This document shows positions 32,760-40,961 of a stretch of 40,961 nt of DNA, piece by piece. Below the pieces are notes generated by a model. The model was not told the origin of the DNA. It saw only the letters and a list, made by a program, of their open reading frames with translations, and did not search any database. Every line of letters begins with the position of its first letter. The first letter of the stretch is position 1. Position numbers and translations under genes: made by a program. Origin of the DNA: Merismopedia glauca CCAP 1448/3. GTDB lineage: Bacteria > Cyanobacteriota > Cyanobacteriia > Cyanobacteriales > CCAP-1448. Location of the stretch: contig NZ_PVWJ01000038.1 in assembly GCF_003003775.1 (NCBI RefSeq), positions 1 to 40,961 on the forward strand. The letters run 5' to 3'.

Positions 32760-35700
32760 CTAAAGGCTCACTAAAGTGGTAATTACTTGGACTAGCTGAT
32801 TGGGTTCAATGGGTTTGGTAAGATGCTGTTGAAATCCGGCTTGCAGCGCTTGTTGGCGATCTAAGTCTCCAGCATAAGCTGTCAGGGCGATCGCTGGAAT
32901 TTGCCCTCCTTGGTTTGGCGGTAAGGCTCTGATCTGCTGGATTAGCATATAGCCATCCCTATCTGGCATTCCAATATCGCTCAAAAGCACGTCTGGCTTG
33001 AACTGGGGGAACGTGGAGATCGCCTCCTTGGCTGAAGCACTGGCGCTGACACTTGCCCCATGTAGCTCTAGCAAAAAGGCAACAAATTCACGGCTACTGT
33101 CATCATCATCCACCACCATAATCCGAATGCCCTTCAAATCTAGCGGTGGCTGAGATGATTCTAGCTCTCGCTCGGTTGGGGGTAGATGGGGCATCAATGG
33201 CAGTTTGAGGGTAAAAGTTGCCCCCTGACCTTCCCCTGCGCTTTCTGCCTGTACCGTACCGCCGTGCAGTTCGACTAAGTAACGGACGATCGCCAATCCT
33301 AGCCCCAGTCCGCCAAATCGTCGGGTGATGGCGGCATCTTCTTGGCGGAAGTGGTCAAAGACATAGGGCAGAAAATTAGGGTGAATGCCCTTACCCGTGT
33401 CGCTAATAGTAATTTGAGCGTGACCGTCAATCTCTTCGAGCCGAATATCTACTCGTCCCCCTTCAGGAGTGAATTTAACCGCATTGGAGAGGAAGTTCCA
33501 TACCACTTGCTGTAATCGACCTGGATCGCCCCAAACGTATCCCACTTCGGGATCTAGGCAGGTATGGATCTCAATTGATTTAGCTTGCGCCGCCAAACGC
33601 ACGGTTTCGATTGCTGCTTGAATCGTAGCTCCCAAATCGACCGAGCTAGCATTTAAGCTGAGTTTGCCTCGGAGAATCCGGGATACATCCAGCAGATCGT
33701 CGATCAGTTGAGCCTGCATCAGAGCGTTGCGCTCGATAATCTCTAAAGCTTGTTCTGTTTTGTGCCGATCGAACTGGCGAGTTCGCAACAGCTTTGACCA
33801 ACCGAGAATCGGGTTGAGGGGCGATCGCAATTCATGAGATACGACTGCTAAAAACTCATCTTTAATCCGGTTGGCAGTTTCTGCCGCTTCCCGTGCGGCT
33901 TGTTCGCGAGCCAGGAGTTGTTCTCGTTCTGTTTGCAATTGCTTGCGTTCGGTAATCTCGGTAGATACCCCAATTAAACCAATAGTAGCGCCCTGCACAT
34001 CTCGGTAAGGTGCTTTGACCGACAGAAAGGTGCGAATTCCTCCTGGAAGTTCCATTGTTTCTTCAAACATTTGGACTTGTCCTGTTTTCATCACCTGGCG
34101 ATCGTTTTCCATCACAGGAATGGCTTCATCCTGGTTGATGTAGAAGTCTACTTCAGTCTTGCCAATGACCTCAGAAGCAGATTTACCAAGAAAACTAAGG
34201 GTGGCGGGGTTTGCTATCCTTAACCGTCCCTGTCGATCTTTCATATAGATTAATATCGGTGTGGCTTCGTCAATCGCCTTGAGAATTGCCAAACTTTCGT
34301 GCAAAGATTGTTCGGTAAGCTTGAGATCGCTGATATCATTGACCAGTGCCACAAAGCCCTCGACGGTTCCGTCACTACTCAATCGAGGCACATATGCCAC
34401 AGTTAAATAGCGGGTTTCACCGTTTTTGTTAGGCATCTTCATCTCAAAGCTGACTTGCTGTCCTGCGAGAACTTGTTCGACATAAGGACGAATCTCTTCA
34501 TAGGCAGTGTCACCCAACACCTCTTTGATGTGCTTGCCATATAGTTCCGTTGCTGAGTGTCCGAACCATTGTTCGTAACCTCGATTGTTGAAGCGATAGC
34601 GTTGGTCTGAGTCCACAAAAGATATCAAGGCGGGTACGGCATTAGTGACTAAACGCAGTTCTGTTTCTCGTTGCTGTAAAGCTTCTTCTATTTTCTTGCG
34701 ATCGCTAATATCAATCACGGAGCCGATATAGCCCTTAAACTGACCATCTCCTTCAAACCAGGGACTGGCGGCATCAATCATCCAGTGATACTCGCCGTTT
34801 TTACTTTGCAAGCGGTATTCTAATCGAAAGGCTTCTTGCCGCTCATTGGCTGCTAAAAATATCTCTTGGGTATACTCATAGTCGTCTGGATGCACGATAT
34901 CCAACCACCCAAATCCCAGCCCTGTTTCCTCAGTCTGCCCAGTGAAGTCATACCAACTTTGGTTGAGGTAGGTGCAGTAGCCCTGAGCATCAGTGACCCA
35001 AACCATCATCGGGGCGTTATCAGCCATGCTGCGGAACCGCTCTTCGCTTTGACGTAGTAGTTCTTCGGCTTGTTTGCGATCAGTGATATCTCGCGTGATG
35101 CCTGCCACCGCTTCTACTATGCCATTAGCGCTGAAAATTGGGACTAAAACGTATTCATAGGCGCGGGTGCTGAAGGCGCTGGTGTATGGTGTTTCATCTT
35201 TGAGCGGTTGGCGCGTCTCAATGACTTGCTGAATCTGTCTTTGGAGTCTGGTGGCTAAATCTCTGGGGTAATCCAGGTCGAAAAAGTTTTTGCCGAAGGC
35301 TTCAGTCGCAGTTTTTTGCCACAGATCCAGCAACGGCTGATTGACGTAAGTGAAATTTCCTGACAAATCGAAGGTGTAAATAAAATCGGTTACGGAAGAG
35401 GAAATAGCGTCCATCTTTCGCAATTGGCGTTCGAGTTCGCTGGAGATTTGCTGCAAAGCTTCTTCAGCTTGTTTGCGTTGAGTAATGTCAGCTACCAAAA
35501 TCGCAATCCCATCGGCGGTGGGATAAACCCGATGTTCGATCCAACAGTTCAACCTGGGGTAATAAAACTCAAACTGCACAGCAATTTGTTCGTTCATAGC
35601 CCGATGCAGTCGATCGTAAGATTCTGTGCCCACTATGTCAGGAAATACCTCCCACAGATTTTGACCCATGACCGCTTCGCGATCAAGTTTGAAGATTTCC

Positions 35701-38132
35701 AACTGGCGATCGTTCACGTAGGTATAGCGCCAGTCGCGATCGAATGTGACAAACCCATCGCGCAAGCTAGAGATCACTTGCTCGAAATCGGCTCGATTGG
35801 CTGCGGCTTCCAACTGCAACGCCTGTTCGCGTTCGCGGGCATTTCGACGCAGTTGTGCCAGCTTCAAGGTTGCCTCTACTCGTGCTAACAATTCACGAGC
35901 CGAAAACGGCTTAATCAAGTAGTCATCGGCTCCTGCTTCCAACCCCTCGATTCTGGCTTCTTCTCCCGCGCGGGCAGACAGCAAGATAATTGGCACATCT
36001 AAAGCGATCGCATCTGATCGCAACTCTCGCAACAGTCCAAAGCCATCCAGCCGAGGCATCATCACATCTGTTAAAACCAGATCGGGAACTTGTTGCCGAA
36101 CCGCCGTTAATGCTGCTATCCCATCAACTGCGGTTTCCACCTCATAGCCTCGATCGCTCAACAACCGCTTGACGTAATCGCGCATATCGGTGTTGTCATC
36201 CACCAACAGAATGCGACCAGAATAGGCAGAGGAGCGGAGCAACCGTGGGGCTGAGATGCTGAAAGGCTGAGGCAGATCTTTGCCCTCCTGCTCCCGTACT
36301 TCTTCGGGGAGCCAGCCGAATACTTCTTCAACGTAGGGCGTAGCTCCCGTTGTTGTCGTCGATGTCAAAGTGCGGGTGGTGCTAAGGCAATCGCTCGGTA
36401 GATGAGCGTATCCGGTAGGAATGGATACCGTGAAACTCGTTCCTCGCTCTACGACACTGTTTACCTCAATCGTGCCACCATGCAAGCGCACCAGTTCTCG
36501 AACTAACGATAGACCAATCCCGGAACCCTCATAACTCCGTCCCTTCGCGCCTTCCACCCGATGGAACCGTTCAAAGATGTGAGATAGCTCGTTAGCTGGA
36601 ATCCCCGTACCCGTGTCCCTTACCTCTAGCTCAATGCGATCGCCGTTAGATCGCATAATCACGGCAATTTCTCCTTTTAAGGTGAATTTGAAGGCATTGG
36701 AGAGCAAATTAAAGACTATCTTCTCCCACATCTCTTTGTCTACATATACAGGTTGAGAGATAGGCGAACAGTCTACTAATAAACGCATTCCAGCCCCTTC
36801 GATCGCCGAGCGAAATACCCCAGCCAAATCGCTAGTCAGTACTGCTAGGTCAATCGGCTCATATACCGCTTGCATCCGACCTGCTTCAAGGCGAGAGAAA
36901 TCCAGTAGGGTATTGACCAACTTTAGCAAACGCAATCCATTGCGATGCACCATTTGCAATTGTTCGCAATGCTCTGGCGGCAGTAAGCTAGAACAGTCTG
37001 GCAGTATCTCCTCTAAGGGAGCAAGCATCAGCGTCAAGGGTGTCCGAAACTCATGACTGACGTTACTAAAAAAAGCGGTCTTAGTGCGATCTAGTTCGGC
37101 TAAAGCTTCGGCTCGTTGGCGCTCTTGCTCGTAAGCCTGAGCATTGGAAATACTGGCTGAGATCTGAGCCGCTACTAGCTTGATAAATCCTCTATATTTA
37201 TCATCAAAAAGTCTAAAGGGGTTTAAACCAGCAATCAAAATCCCAGATTTTCCGGTTTGACCGGAGGGCAGAATCGGCTTGACAATTGCTTGATGGGTTG
37301 GCTGCTGCCAAGCACCTGTAGGAAAGTTGCGTTCCTCTCCTCTCCAATCACTAACCAATTTTGCCTTCTGGGTGTTAATAACTTCCGCAAAGGGCCAAAT
37401 CGAATCACTATCAAAAGAAACTGTTTCGGGGACGAGTGAGCGATCAATGCCGCTTGTTCCTGCTAAATCCACGCATCGCCGCTCTAAATCCACCAGATAA
37501 ATCATCGCAAACGTGATGTCATAAGGGTTAGTTGCCAAAGAACTGGCACTCAGTCTACAGGCATCATCAAATGTCCGCGCATCTGCCGTTCTTGCCCCTA
37601 GTTCCCGCAACAGTGCCAACTGACGCTCGCCAATGATGCGCTGGGTGTCGTCTGTGTTGGCGCAGATGATGCCACCTGTTTCCCCCTGGTCATTAGGAAC
37701 TGGACTATAAGAAAAAGTATAATAAGTTTCTTCTGGGTAGCCGTTGCGCTCCATAATCAGCAGTAAGGCTTCATCGTAAGTCCCCTCATTGTTCAGCATG
37801 GCTGATTCTGCTCGTGGACCTACTCGATCCCAAATCTCTTGCCATACCACAGAAGCTGGCTGTCCCAGAGCTTTCGGATGCTTGCCCCCTACAATAGCTT
37901 TGTAGGCATCATTGTAAAGATTAATTAGTTCCTTGCCCCACCAAACAAACATGGGTTGGCGGGAAGTTAGTATGATCCTGACGCTGGTTTTCAGGCTCTG
38001 TGGCCATTGTGAGACAGGTCCCAAAGGCGTTTGCGACCAATCGTAGGCTTTCATCAGTGCCCCCATTTCCCCACCACCAGCAAACAGACTGTCTGCGCCT
38101 TTTACCTTTGCGTCCTCACCCACTCTGCTCAC
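32760..38132 (-). CDS. Multi-PAS hybrid sensor histidine kinase, two kinase cores and two receivers
   Basis: 1790 residues. Order: N-terminal PAS (about 20-165), GAF (about 170-340), HisKA with phosphoacceptor H360 in VSHEFRTPL, HATPase (about 460-575, with SNAFKFT and GSGIGLSLV), receiver (about 638-755; RILLVDDNTDMRDYV, phospho-Asp in LVLTDVMMPRLDG), then about five PAS domains (785-1405), a second HisKA with H1432 in VSHELRSPLNP, HATPase (about 1535-1650), and a C-terminal receiver (about 1668-1788; RIMVVDDDDSSRE, LLSDIGMPDRDG). No membrane segment, so soluble. GTG start overlaps the XRE gene's TGA by four bases, with GAGAAGAGG upstream, so the pair is translationally coupled. A phosphorelay between the two halves is likely. 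The signal is unknown; PAS/GAF suggests light, redox or small molecules. Confidence 0.95.
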   Translation of the reverse strand: MSRVGEDAKVKGADSLFAGGGEMGALMKAYDWSQTPLGPVSQWPQSLKTSVRIILTSRQPMFVWWGKELINLYNDAYKAIVGGKHPKALGQPASVVWQEIWDRVGPRAESAMLNNEGTYDEALLLIMERNGYPEETYYTFSYSPVPNDQGETGGIICANTDDTQRIIGERQLALLRELGARTADARTFDDACRLSASSLATNPYDITFAMIYLVDLERRCVDLAGTSGIDRSLVPETVSFDSDSIWPFAEVINTQKAKLVSDWRGEERNFPTGAWQQPTHQAIVKPILPSGQTGKSGILIAGLNPFRLFDDKYRGFIKLVAAQISASISNAQAYEQERQRAEALAELDRTKTAFFSNVSHEFRTPLTLMLAPLEEILPDCSSLLPPEHCEQLQMVHRNGLRLLKLVNTLLDFSRLEAGRMQAVYEPIDLAVLTSDLAGVFRSAIEGAGMRLLVDCSPISQPVYVDKEMWEKIVFNLLSNAFKFTLKGEIAVIMRSNGDRIELEVRDTGTGIPANELSHIFERFHRVEGAKGRSYEGSGIGLSLVRELVRLHGGTIEVNSVVERGTSFTVSIPTGYAHLPSDCLSTTRTLTSTTTTGATPYVEEVFGWLPEEVREQEGKDLPQPFSISAPRLLRSSAYSGRILLVDDNTDMRDYVKRLLSDRGYEVETAVDGIAALTAVRQQVPDLVLTDVMMPRLDGFGLLRELRSDAIALDVPIILLSARAGEEARIEGLEAGADDYLIKPFSARELLARVEATLKLAQLRRNAREREQALQLEAAANRADFEQVISSLRDGFVTFDRDWRYTYVNDRQLEIFKLDREAVMGQNLWEVFPDIVGTESYDRLHRAMNEQIAVQFEFYYPRLNCWIEHRVYPTADGIAILVADITQRKQAEEALQQISSELERQLRKMDAISSSVTDFIYTFDLSGNFTYVNQPLLDLWQKTATEAFGKNFFDLDYPRDLATRLQRQIQQVIETRQPLKDETPYTSAFSTRAYEYVLVPIFSANGIVEAVAGITRDITDRKQAEELLRQSEERFRSMADNAPMMVWVTDAQGYCTYLNQSWYDFTGQTEETGLGFGWLDIVHPDDYEYTQEIFLAANERQEAFRLEYRLQSKNGEYHWMIDAASPWFEGDGQFKGYIGSVIDISDRKKIEEALQQRETELRLVTNAVPALISFVDSDQRYRFNNRGYEQWFGHSATELYGKHIKEVLGDTAYEEIRPYVEQVLAGQQVSFEMKMPNKNGETRYLTVAYVPRLSSDGTVEGFVALVNDISDLKLTEQSLHESLAILKAIDEATPILIYMKDRQGRLRIANPATLSFLGKSASEVIGKTEVDFYINQDEAIPVMENDRQVMKTGQVQMFEETMELPGGIRTFLSVKAPYRDVQGATIGLIGVSTEITERKQLQTEREQLLAREQAAREAAETANRIKDEFLAVVSHELRSPLNPILGWSKLLRTRQFDRHKTEQALEIIERNALMQAQLIDDLLDVSRILRGKLSLNASSVDLGATIQAAIETVRLAAQAKSIEIHTCLDPEVGYVWGDPGRLQQVVWNFLSNAVKFTPEGGRVDIRLEEIDGHAQITISDTGKGIHPNFLPYVFDHFRQEDAAITRRFGGLGLGLAIVRYLVELHGGTVQAESAGEGQGATFTLKLPLMPHLPPTERELESSQPPLDLKGIRIMVVDDDDSSREFVAFLLELHGASVSASASAKEAISTFPQFKPDVLLSDIGMPDRDGYMLIQQIRALPPNQGGQIPAIALTAYAGDLDRQQALQAGFQQHLTKPIEPNQLVQVITTLVSL

Positions 38133-38425
38133 CTCTTCTCGAAATATTGAGTTAAGAGCCGTTGGCTTTCATCTCGAACTGTTTCTGAAGAGGAATAGCT
38201 TAATGCTTCAGCCAGCGACCGAATTTGCCTCAATGCCAATGAAGAAGGTTGCATATGCCCATTTTCCCAACGGTTAATCGTGCCAAAGGAGACACCTAAC
38301 ACCGCCGCAAATTGTGATTGGTTTAATTGGGTGAGTTGGCGAAGTTTCCGAATTAGCTTACCAACTTCAGGCTGTTTGAGTTCTACAGCAGGTTTGGAAG
38401 TGACGGTTTTGGCAGTAAACCCCAT
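38129..38425 (-). CDS. XRE-family HTH regulator
   Basis: 98 residues from ATG 38425. The frame continues back to a TTG at 38461, but that part lies inside the palindrome at 38438-38459, so ATG 38425 is preferred. The HTH is clear: LRQLTQLNQSQFAAVLGVSF followed by TINRWENGHMQPSSLALRQI. The N-terminal ~25 residues are a polar lead. Members bind palindromes as dimers. The gene overlaps the kinase start by four bases. A self-regulating switch of the sensor operon is the simplest reading (inference). A receiver-HTH pairing across two proteins is another. Confidence 0.88.
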   Translation of the reverse strand: MGFTAKTVTSKPAVELKQPEVGKLIRKLRQLTQLNQSQFAAVLGVSFGTINRWENGHMQPSSLALRQIRSLAEALSYSSSETVRDESQRLLTQYFEKR

Positions 38426-38437
38426 GCGATCGAGTAC

Positions 38438-38459
38438 GAATATAACGGACGTTATATTC
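38438..38459. promoter_or_regulatory. 22-bp palindrome, candidate operator of the XRE-kinase operon
   Basis: Perfect arms GAATATAACG and CGTTATATTC around GA, ending 12 bases before the preferred ATG of the XRE gene (38425). Its TA-rich sides look like -10 elements. Position and symmetry fit a dimeric HTH operator, perhaps for the XRE protein itself (inference). Confidence 0.6.
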
Positions 38460-38620
38460 AATTATTTATCAAAAGGTAGAAGTTTAACTCTGCCTGGAGA
38501 TGGAATCAGTTTTGAACAGAGATAGAGTCCGATACTGTGGGGCGACTCGAAACTCAAAATTAAGCTCATATTGATATTACTTTTGGCAATGCATTTATTA
38601 CTGCTACATATAGATTCCTT

Positions 38621-38658
38621 GTAGGGGCGCACTTCGGCACAGCGAGGTGCGCCCCTAC
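38621..38658. repeat. 38-bp palindromic repeat, family B variant with long centre
   Basis: Arms GTAGGGGCGCAC and GTGCGCCCCTAC around a 14-base centre that pairs further with one mismatch (ACTTCG and CGAGGT). It lies in the ~380-base gap between the XRE regulator and the AAA-like gene. The gap otherwise holds the operator-like palindrome and shows no convincing gene. Confidence 0.85.
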
Positions 38659-38809
38659 CCAAGACGCATCCCCAAGGTGAATTGGTATTAACCACTCAAC
38701 TCACTAGCAATGGCTTGAAGTAAATAAATGTAAATTGTAGCTGCTCTAAAGGGAACAACTCGATCAAACTCTAAGTAAATGTCCAAGGATCATCCAATTT
38801 TGTACTTGC

Positions 38810-40150
38810 ATGACAGAATCAGAGTTTAGTTGGGAAGTAGCCTTAGAATTTGCTGACAAGCTGGTATACAACCATACCAATATTCACTTAAAGGATATTG
38901 AAGTTACAGTCCTTCAAGCTTCCTGGGAAGGTTTGACGTATCAGCAAATAGCAGATAATTATGGTTATAGTGCTGAATATCTGAATAAAGATATTGGTTA
39001 TAAATTGTGGCATAAGCTGACAGAAGCATTAGGAATAGGAGAAAAGGTTAGCAAGCAAAATTTTAAAGAAGCACTAAAGCGGGTATGGAAGGAACATCAA
39101 GGCATAGGTAATGCGATCGCCCAAACACCACAATTATCATTATTACCATCGGATTCCTTCTATATAGAACGTCCTCCCCTAGAAGAACGCTGTTTGACAG
39201 AGATTACTCAACCTGGCTGTCTGCTGAGAATCAAAGCACCTTTGCAGATGGGGAAGACAGAACTGATGTCGAGGATTTTGTATTATGCAAGTCATCAAGG
39301 TTACCGAACGGTAGAATTAAATCTGCGGGATGCGATCGCAGCAGATTTCAGTAAGCTAGATCTATTTTTACAGTGGTTATGCACTAGCATCACGGAAACT
39401 TTGCAGGTGAGTTATCCGGTGATAGAACATTGGCATAAAAGTTTGGGAAATAGCAAGATTAAGTGCAGAACCTATTTTGAAAAATATTTATTAGCAGGAA
39501 ATAATCCTTTAGTTTTAGCTTTAGATGAAGTCGATAAAATGTTCCCCTATCCAGAAATTGCGGGTGAGTTTTTGGGAATGTTACGAACTTGGCATGAGGA
39601 TGCCAAAACTCGTCCTTTGTGGCGACAATTACGGTTAGTTGTCTTGCATACTCAAGCTTATACTCAACTTGATATCAATCAGTCTCCATTTAATGCTGGA
39701 ACTGAGGTTAATTTACCAGATTTTACTGCCGAACAAATACTACTTTTGGCAAAGCAATATGGACTTGATTGGGATCTAGATCGAGTTACACTGTTAAGGA
39801 AAATGGTGGGAGGAAATCCTTATTTAGTTGGAGAAGCCATTAAACAGTTAGTACCAGAGAAGAAGTCTGTAGAAGAAGTTTTGCAAACGGCTCATACCGC
39901 ATGGGGAATTTATCGCTATCATTTACAAAAACATTACCAGAATTTATTAGCTAATTCTCAGTTAGGTGCAGCTTTTAAAAAAGTTGTTTTAGCCGATACT
40001 CCAGTAGAATTTGATTCCTTGTTAAATCAAGATACGGCAGTTAAATTAAATGATTTGGGATTAGTCAATCTTTCTCACAAAAGTGCCACACCGCGTTACG
40101 AATTATATCGACTTTATTTTCGCCAACGCTGCCAAGAAAATGACTTATAG
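38810..40150 (+). CDS. AAA-like ATPase with N-terminal HTH (vWA-MoxR-associated type)
   Basis: 446 residues. Residues 1-95 are a helix-turn-helix-like domain ([20 protein letters not shown] with [12 protein letters not shown]) of the kind at the N-terminus of vWA-MoxR-associated and AAA-like proteins. Then comes an AAA-like (STAND-type) ATPase with P-loop [10 protein letters not shown] (about 143-152), Walker [14 protein letters not shown] (about 232-244) and the late sensor-type segment [14 protein letters not shown]. The family is abundant in cyanobacteria. Links to ternary NTP-dependent conflict systems have been proposed by comparative genomics, but effector or target is unknown here. The stop overlaps the start of the next AAA-like gene by 11 bases, so the two are coupled. 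Confidence 0.88.
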   Translation: MTESEFSWEVALEFADKLVYNHTNIHLKDIEVTVLQASWEGLTYQQIADNYGYSAEYLNKDIGYKLWHKLTEALGIGEKVSKQNFKEALKRVWKEHQGIGNAIAQTPQLSLLPSDSFYIERPPLEERCLTEITQPGCLLRIKAPLQMGKTELMSRILYYASHQGYRTVELNLRDAIAADFSKLDLFLQWLCTSITETLQVSYPVIEHWHKSLGNSKIKCRTYFEKYLLAGNNPLVLALDEVDKMFPYPEIAGEFLGMLRTWHEDAKTRPLWRQLRLVVLHTQAYTQLDINQSPFNAGTEVNLPDFTAEQILLLAKQYGLDWDLDRVTLLRKMVGGNPYLVGEAIKQLVPEKKSVEEVLQTAHTAWGIYRYHLQKHYQNLLANSQLGAAFKKVVLADTPVEFDSLLNQDTAVKLNDLGLVNLSHKSATPRYELYRLYFRQRCQENDL

Positions 40151-40961
40151 CAATTGTTATCAAGTCGGTGGAAGTTTACCTTTTACTGCAACTACTTACG
40201 TTTTGCGATCGGCTGATGAAGAACTGTATGCAGGATTAAAAGCTGGTGCGTTTTGCTATGTGTTAAATTCCCGCCAAATGGGTAAATCTAGTTTGCGGGT
40301 AAGAACTATGAGGAGGTTGGAATCAGATGGATTTGCTTGTTGTGCGATCGAAATGAGAGATCTGTGCAGTTATGAAGTGACACCAGATGAATTTTTTGGT
40401 GGTTTTCTGAGTTTAATAGTCAGTGGTTTCGATCTGACAATTGATGTGGGAGAGTGGTGGTATCAGCATGAATATCTTTCTCCATTGCTGCGATTGATTC
40501 AATTTATCGAAGAATTGTTAGATAAGTTTGAGAAGAATATCGTTATTTTTGTTGATGAAATTGATAATGTTTTAAATTTAGAATTCAAAGACGATTTTTT
40601 TGCTTTTATTAGTAGCTGTTACAATAAAAGAGCCGATAATTATCAATATAATCGCCTAACTTTTGCCTTATTAGGGGTGGCAACTCCCGCAGATTTAATT
40701 GCAGATTCCAAATTTACCTCGTTTAATATTGATAGTCAAGCTGTAGAATTGACTGGATTGGAACTACAGCAAGCAACTCCCCTAGAAGCAGGATTTGTGG
40801 GGATGGTGAGAAATTCTAAAGCTGTATTACAAGAAGTTTTAAATTGGACTGGTGGACAACCATTTTTAACTCAATGGTTGTGTCAATTAATTGGTACATA
40901 TCCTGAGTTAGTAACAGAAAGCGATCGCGAAAACCCCTCTCCAAACCTCTCCCCCACGGGG
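40140..40961 (+). CDS. AAA-like ATPase, partial, runs off the window
   Basis: Starts at ATG 40140, inside the end of the previous gene, and is open through the last base (274 codons, no stop). It begins [20 protein letters not shown], followed by P-loop [15 protein letters not shown] (about 41-55), Walker [16 protein letters not shown] (about 133-147) and [16 protein letters not shown]. This is the standard AAA-like (AAA_35) domain. The visible part lacks the HTH head of its neighbour, so the pair are sisters with different N-termini. Such proteins often continue into WD40, TPR or other repeats, which would lie beyond the window. The last ~27 bases are a C-rich repeat-like stretch. Confidence 0.9.
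   Translation, partial: MTYSNCYQVGGSLPFTATTYVLRSADEELYAGLKAGAFCYVLNSRQMGKSSLRVRTMRRLESDGFACCAIEMRDLCSYEVTPDEFFGGFLSLIVSGFDLTIDVGEWWYQHEYLSPLLRLIQFIEELLDKFEKNIVIFVDEIDNVLNLEFKDDFFAFISSCYNKRADNYQYNRLTFALLGVATPADLIADSKFTSFNIDSQAVELTGLELQQATPLEAGFVGMVRNSKAVLQEVLNWTGGQPFLTQWLCQLIGTYPELVTESDRENPSPNLSPTG

Noticed and set aside
38462-38695. 77-codon open frame upstream of the XRE gene
   Set aside because: It runs through the family B repeat at 38621-38658, so it is unlikely to be coding.

Overview
The window looks like cyanobacterial chromosome. The octamer GCGATCGC (HIP1) recurs throughout, heptameric short tandem repeats sit between genes, and several protein families are typical of cyanobacteria: XisH/XisI, Uma2, DUF1995, a large hybrid kinase and AAA-like ATPases. 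No rRNA, tRNA, phage gene or insertion-sequence transposase was recognised. The genus cannot be told from the sequence alone.

Layout. 0.2-4.4 kb: an Arg/Ser-rich putative lipoprotein, the xisH-xisI pair, and upstream of it a DNA methyltransferase with a nuclease-like C-terminus, broken by one in-frame TGA. 4.6-11.4 kb: housekeeping metabolism (cysteine synthase-like enzyme, homoserine dehydrogenase, MsrB, DUF1995 protein, cysteine desulfurase) mixed with a lone HicB-like gene and a Uma2 gene. 11.5-15.9 kb: a phospholipase-D-like lipoprotein with an EF-hand loop and a helix-hairpin-helix tail, a small exported protein, an orphan VapB-type antitoxin, a single CRISPR-repeat-like sequence, a second Uma2 gene and a prokaryotic pentameric ligand-gated ion channel.

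16.1-29.4 kb is the most distinctive part. Ten genes all lie on the minus strand: (reading in transcription order) DJ-1/PfpI protein, benzoylformate-decarboxylase-like ThDP enzyme, Tat-exported SnoaL protein, double-EthD protein, VOC protein, GMC oxidoreductase, SnoaL-ankyrin fusion, second DJ-1/PfpI protein overlapping GlgX by 4 bases, and an epimerase-fold protein fused to a STAS-like domain. Most of the gaps carry short palindromic repeats. I infer a co-oriented, possibly co-transcribed cluster acting on aldehydes, 2-oxo acids and sugars; no known pathway with this set is recognised.

29.8-41.0 kb: murF, an unrecognised 449-residue protein, a small XRE regulator translationally coupled to a 1790-residue two-kinase, two-receiver hybrid sensor (with a 22-bp palindrome just upstream of the regulator's likely ATG), and two overlapping AAA-like ATPase genes, the second running off the window.

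At least four families of short palindromic repeats recur in the gaps, and some supply gene ends. One long element pair lies in inverted orientation around glgX and its partner.
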